51,442 nt of DNA from contig CACEOL010000001.1 of assembly GCA_902561325.1 (NCBI GenBank), positions 220,209 to 271,650 of the forward strand, read 5' to 3'. Under the pieces are notes generated by a model. That model was not told the DNA's origin. It saw only the letters and a program-made list of their open reading frames with translations, and did no database searches. Origin of the DNA: an uncultured SAR86 cluster bacterium (GTDB lineage: Bacteria > Pseudomonadota > Gammaproteobacteria > Magnimaribacterales > AG-339-G14). Position 1 is the stretch's first letter. The number at the start of each line of letters is the position of its first letter. A program made the position numbers and the translations under genes. Below, one piece after another: positions 48,528 through 51,442 of the stretch.

Positions 48528-49766
48528 TTATGACATTTGTCGTGTCAAAAGATGTTTTTTCTGCAATGAAGTATGCAAGAAAAATAAAAATAATAAGTTT
48601 ATCGATAAGTATCCTGCCAAAGGAAGAATGTATTTGTTCGCTTCAGGAAAGAAAAAAGAAGTTAAGAAAACTCCTATTAAAAAAACTATTCTGAAAGCGT
48701 CTACCAGTAAAGCCTTCTTACTGTCCAGCCACAAAGAAACACAATATGCTGTTGAAACCATTGCTATAGCAACAACAATACCTTGTAGGAGGTTCATTTC
48801 ACCCAATTCAATAAATACTGTGCTGATAATAGATACGAATATCAGTTGAAAAAAAGCATAACTTTTGGACGCAAAAGAGGAATTAGGATTGTATTTTTCA
48901 AAATTGTGAACATCAAAATCTGTTTTTGGGGATAAATGACCTGAATCAGTTGGAATCCATCTGGTAGGTGCAACCAAGACATATAGCTTATCTTTAAGAT
49001 TTTTTGTATGGAATATTTCTCTTAGCATCTTCACATAAATATGAAGATTTGCCCAAATAGGATTAAAGGTTTTTAAAGGACCTCTAATGCCATAGATAGG
49101 AGAAACATTGTCATCCTCCTCCTTGAAAGTTCCGAACAATCTATCCCAAATAATAAATACCCCGCCATAATTCTTATCTATGTATTCCTCATTTTGAGCA
49201 TGATGAACTCTGTGATTAGAGGGAGAGACGAAAAATAACTCGAACCATCCTAATTTAGGAACATGTTCTGTGTGAACCCAAAATTGATAAATCAAATTAA
49301 TGGAAGCTACCGAAACAAAAACATATGAAGGCACGCCGATAATGAAAAGCGGAATATAAAATACCCAAGTCAAAAAGAAACCTGTGCCGGTCTGTCTTAA
49401 TGCCGTAGATAAATTGTAATCCTCGCTTTGGTGATGAGCCACATGCGACGCCCAAAAAATTTGTCTCTCGTGACTAATTCTATGAAACCAATAATAAAAG
49501 AAGTCATAGGCAATAAACGCAACAATCCAAGTAAGAATTGAACTTGAATCCCATCTTGGCAATGAGAAATGTGTTTCCACCAAGTAGAAAACTGCTCCTC
49601 CTAAACCTATTTTTAATGCCGAACTAGTAGAGCGAAGAGCTCCCATAAACATACTAGACAAAGCATCATTGGCTCGGTAAGTATTATTATTTTTTAACCA
49701 ACCATAAGAAAGTTCTATTAGGATGGCTAATAAGAAAAACGGAACTGCATAAGGAACATAATCCAT
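48528..49766 (-). CDS. Fatty acid hydroxylase superfamily, alkylglycerol-monooxygenase-like
   Basis: A 412-residue membrane di-iron enzyme. The histidine clusters are HRISH (His95, His99), HVAHH (His108, 111, 112), HTEH (165, 168) and HRVHH (185, 188, 189). The long C-terminal extension with extra helices (about residues 300-400), and segments such as NYGGVFIIWDRLFGTF and YGIRGPLKTFNP, are like AGMO/TMEM195, which cleaves ether lipids. Sterol desaturase-type hydroxylases are shorter (about 250-300). Ether-lipid or alkyl-chain hydroxylation is the likely chemistry. The exact substrate is undecided. It neighbours the Baeyer-Villiger enzyme and the VOC protein. Confidence 0.88.
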   Translation of the reverse strand: MDYVPYAVPFFLLAILIELSYGWLKNNNTYRANDALSSMFMGALRSTSSALKIGLGGAVFYLVETHFSLPRWDSSSILTWIVAFIAYDFFYYWFHRISHERQIFWASHVAHHQSEDYNLSTALRQTGTGFFLTWVFYIPLFIIGVPSYVFVSVASINLIYQFWVHTEHVPKLGWFELFFVSPSNHRVHHAQNEEYIDKNYGGVFIIWDRLFGTFKEEDDNVSPIYGIRGPLKTFNPIWANLHIYVKMLREIFHTKNLKDKLYVLVAPTRWIPTDSGHLSPKTDFDVHNFEKYNPNSSFASKSYAFFQLIFVSIISTVFIELGEMNLLQGIVVAIAMVSTAYCVSLWLDSKKALLVDAFRIVFLIGVFLTSFFFPEANKYILPLAGYLSINLLFLFFLHTSLQKKHLLTRQMS

Positions 49767-49771
49767 TAATT

Positions 49772-50161
49772 CTATAGTTGTTTAATTGCACAAAGCTTGT
49801 TGCCAGATGGATCTCTCAAATAAGCCAAATACATTTTCATGCCTTCAAATTCTCTAATACCAGGCGCATCTTCAATGGAGACTCCACCAACTTCAAGGCC
49901 TGCTGCATGCCATTTATCTCCCTGAGCTTCATCTTCTATATTGAATCCAATAGTTGAGCCATTTCCTGCAGAAGCTGGCTCTCCGTCAATAGGCTCTGAA
50001 ATACAAAAAGTCATTCCCTCTAAAAAATAAAAGTAACGAGTTTGACCAGTAAGATTTGGAACCATGAGTCCTGGTTTTGCACCTAAAACTCCTAAGACAT
50101 GGTCGTAAAAAGTTTTAGATTCCTCAATATCATTTGCTCCAACCATAATGTGACTAAACAT
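49772..50161 (-). CDS. VOC (glyoxalase/dioxygenase-fold) protein
   Basis: A 129-residue single-domain VOC protein. It starts FSHIMVGANDIEESKTFYDH with the usual first metal-type histidine, and ends with YLAYLRDPSGNKLCAI, the typical last strand and DPxGN turn. The fold supports glyoxalase, bleomycin-resistance or dioxygenase functions. The residues do not settle which. It lies between the TauD-type gene (28 bases) and the AGMO-like gene (5 bases) in the same transcript direction. Confidence 0.88.
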   Translation of the reverse strand: MFSHIMVGANDIEESKTFYDHVLGVLGAKPGLMVPNLTGQTRYFYFLEGMTFCISEPIDGEPASAGNGSTIGFNIEDEAQGDKWHAAGLEVGGVSIEDAPGIREFEGMKMYLAYLRDPSGNKLCAIKQL

Positions 50162-50189
50162 AATTTCCCCTGTAATTTATTTTCAATTT

Positions 50190-51056
50190 TTAGTAGGGTC
50201 TGTCGCCTACGACTGTAACCCTTTCAACTTTTCTTACTTGCGGCCAATAATCTGATACAGCGTAGTGTTGGCACGCTCTATTATCCCAAAAAGCAATCGA
50301 ATCCTTTTCCCAGATAAATCGACATTGATACTCAGGTATTGCTGCTTGAGCATATAAAAAATCTAGCATAATGGAAGATTCTGTAGCATCCCAGTCTTTT
50401 ATATATTGCGTAAAAGCTTTGTTTACGTATATAACTTTTTGTTTTGTATCCGGATGCGTGCGAATCACAGGATGTTCAGGGCTTGGATACTTTTGATTAA
50501 AAGCTTCTATTTCTGCTTCACTTTTGCCTTGTTTGATTAATCTTTGTCTAAAACCAGCAAAATCATGAACAGCAATTGCTCCTTCTAACTTTTTCTTCAC
50601 TTCCTCAGACAGCCCATCATAGGCCATACACATATCAGAAAATAAAGTATCGCCTCCAACTTGAGGGCCCTCAATCATGCGCAAAATAGATCCTAGGGAA
50701 GGTTCCTCCCTCCAAGTAACATCAGAGTGCCAAGTGTTTTCTCTACCTTTGCTCTTTTCGTTGTGAGTTATGCTGAGAACCTCTGGGTATCCTTCTTTGT
50801 GCGGCGCAAAAGGATGAACTTCCAGTTCGCCAAATTTTTTTGCAAATCTCAAATGATCATCGGTACTGAGATTCTGCTTGCGGAAAAAAATTACTTTATA
50901 AGTGAGAAGAGCTTGGTAAATAAATTCATAAGTTTCCTTATTAAAATCTTCTCTTAGATCAATTTCTAGAAGCTCTGCTCCAATATTTGGGGACAATCGA
51001 TTAACTTTGAAAGGTAAATCCAATTTTTCAAAATTTTCAAAATTCAAATTTTTCAT
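50190..51056 (-). CDS. TauD/TfdA family Fe(II)/2-oxoglutarate dioxygenase
   Basis: A 288-residue oxygenase of the TauD group. The iron facial triad is His110 and Asp112 (NTWHSDVTW) and His264 (NRACQHYAVSDY). Arg275 and Arg279 lie at the spacing seen in E. coli TauD for 2-oxoglutarate binding. GGDTLFSDMCMAYDGL and the VIYVNKAFTQ segment are further family features. TauD releases sulfite from taurine, while relatives act on alkylsulfates or aromatic ethers. No taurine transporter is present, so the substrate is open. It heads the long minus-strand run, with a 47-base gap to the truncated ribokinase-like frame. Confidence 0.93.
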   Translation of the reverse strand: MKNLNFENFEKLDLPFKVNRLSPNIGAELLEIDLREDFNKETYEFIYQALLTYKVIFFRKQNLSTDDHLRFAKKFGELEVHPFAPHKEGYPEVLSITHNEKSKGRENTWHSDVTWREEPSLGSILRMIEGPQVGGDTLFSDMCMAYDGLSEEVKKKLEGAIAVHDFAGFRQRLIKQGKSEAEIEAFNQKYPSPEHPVIRTHPDTKQKVIYVNKAFTQYIKDWDATESSIMLDFLYAQAAIPEYQCRFIWEKDSIAFWDNRACQHYAVSDYWPQVRKVERVTVVGDRPY

Positions 51057-51103
51057 TAAATATAGATTAAAAAATTTAAAGTTTATTTACAACCTCATCG
51101 TAG

Positions 51104-51442
51104 GATGGCAGAAATGAAGTCGTGGCTTTTCCAGGCATAAATAAGAATTCCAAAAGCGAACAAGTAAGCAATAAGGAATTACAAGCTTGCTCAATTGTTA
51201 TTGGTACGATGGAGCTGGAAGGAGTTGAGACTTCAGATTTATTCAAGCGCGCGAAACAAAACAATTGTTTAACAATACTCAATTTAGCTCCATATAAAGA
51301 ACCATCAAAATTATTACTGGAGCAAACAGATATTTTAGTAGTTAATGAGACTGAATTTTTAGGACTTCTTAATAAGGTATCCAACTCAGTTGATATAGAT
51401 TTCATCGATAAGAATTTTTCCTCTTTAAATATTCCCTCGCAT
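51104..51442 (+). pseudogene. Ribokinase/PfkB-family C-terminal part, N-terminal half missing, runs off window
   Basis: An open plus-strand frame of 113 codons follows an in-frame TAG at 51101-51103. It encodes DGRNEVVAFPGINKNS, SIVIGTMELEGV, TILNLAPYKEPSKLLL and DILVVNETEFLGLL. These match the middle of ribokinase, from about residue 130 of the usual 300. The first half (substrate-binding GGKGANQA region) would need about 380 bases upstream, but those bases are the intact TauD-type gene on the other strand. An in-frame GTG at 51122 or ATG later could start a short protein, but a 5'-truncated remnant is more likely. The 3' end is outside the window. Confidence 0.65.

Noticed and set aside
51076-51405. 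109-residue minus-strand open frame at the right end
   Set aside because: It is antisense to the clear ribokinase-like sequence on the plus strand and shows no family features of its own.

Overview
The window is a strongly A+T-rich, very compact piece of a bacterial chromosome. I identify 61 protein-coding loci, counting one frameshifted gene and one apparent remnant, and none of the RNA genes, insertion sequences or CRISPR arrays I looked for. The longest stretches without a gene are about 150 bases (9977-10127) and 144 bases (38069-38212), so no gap reaches 300 bases. Gene content and order point to a gammaproteobacterium: RppH, Lgt-ThyA-FolA, the TtpC/ExbB/ExbD/TonB2-type operon, YggS-ProC-YggT-MetX-MetW-RdgB facing TrmB-ThiG-ThiS-RpoH. 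From memory this order resembles Pseudomonas with genes removed. Low GC, overlapping genes, a TonB system, a TRAP transporter and lipid or xenobiotic oxygenases fit a streamlined marine lineage such as SAR86. That lineage call is inference.

Layout. 1-4757: a HAD phosphatase, rppH and an NRDE protein (minus), then a TauE/SafE permease, lgt, thyA and folA (plus). 4754-9976: a minus-strand TonB2-type energising operon (DUF3450, TtpC, ExbB, ExbD, TonB, TPR). 10128-16632: plus-strand efp, argS (broken by a frameshift in an A7 run), yggS, proC, yggT, metX, metW and rdgB. 16604-19976: minus-strand cysQ, rpoH, thiS, thiG and trmB. 20033-29273: a 55-residue small protein and a dienoyl-CoA isomerase-like crotonase, yaaA, a TRAP transporter for an organic acid whose binding protein is encoded separately behind uvrD, an FMN flavoprotein, an SMR exporter and a Bax inhibitor-1 protein. 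29284-31237: nadB and a CBS protein.

31299-38068 is the most distinctive part. A periplasmic TonB-C-terminal-domain protein and a 997-residue hybrid histidine kinase with two receivers (plus) converge on a four-gene minus operon: a small membrane protein, an EAL phosphodiesterase, an unusual DHp-REC-GGDEF protein with no ATPase domain, and a single receiver. Together they look like a self-contained phosphorelay/cyclic-di-GMP module.

38213-43421 holds nucleotide-sugar and glycosyltransferase genes: an RfbH-like dehydrase with His in place of the PLP lysine but without the iron-sulfur cysteines, an SDR, an RmlC-like cupin, RmlA, RmlB and a GT2 transferase. No clear RmlD is present, so the product may be an unusual dTDP-deoxyhexose. 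43430-51056 is a long minus-strand run of small-molecule and lipid enzymes: membrane methyltransferase, alpha/beta hydrolase, nitroreductase, membrane protein, MAPEG protein, Baeyer-Villiger monooxygenase, alkylglycerol-monooxygenase-like hydroxylase, VOC protein and TauD-type dioxygenase. The right end (51104-51442, plus) carries the C-terminal half of a ribokinase-like gene with no room for its N-terminal half.

Five of the eight convergent gene pairs overlap by exactly four bases through interlocking stop codons, which leaves no space for ordinary intrinsic terminators between them.
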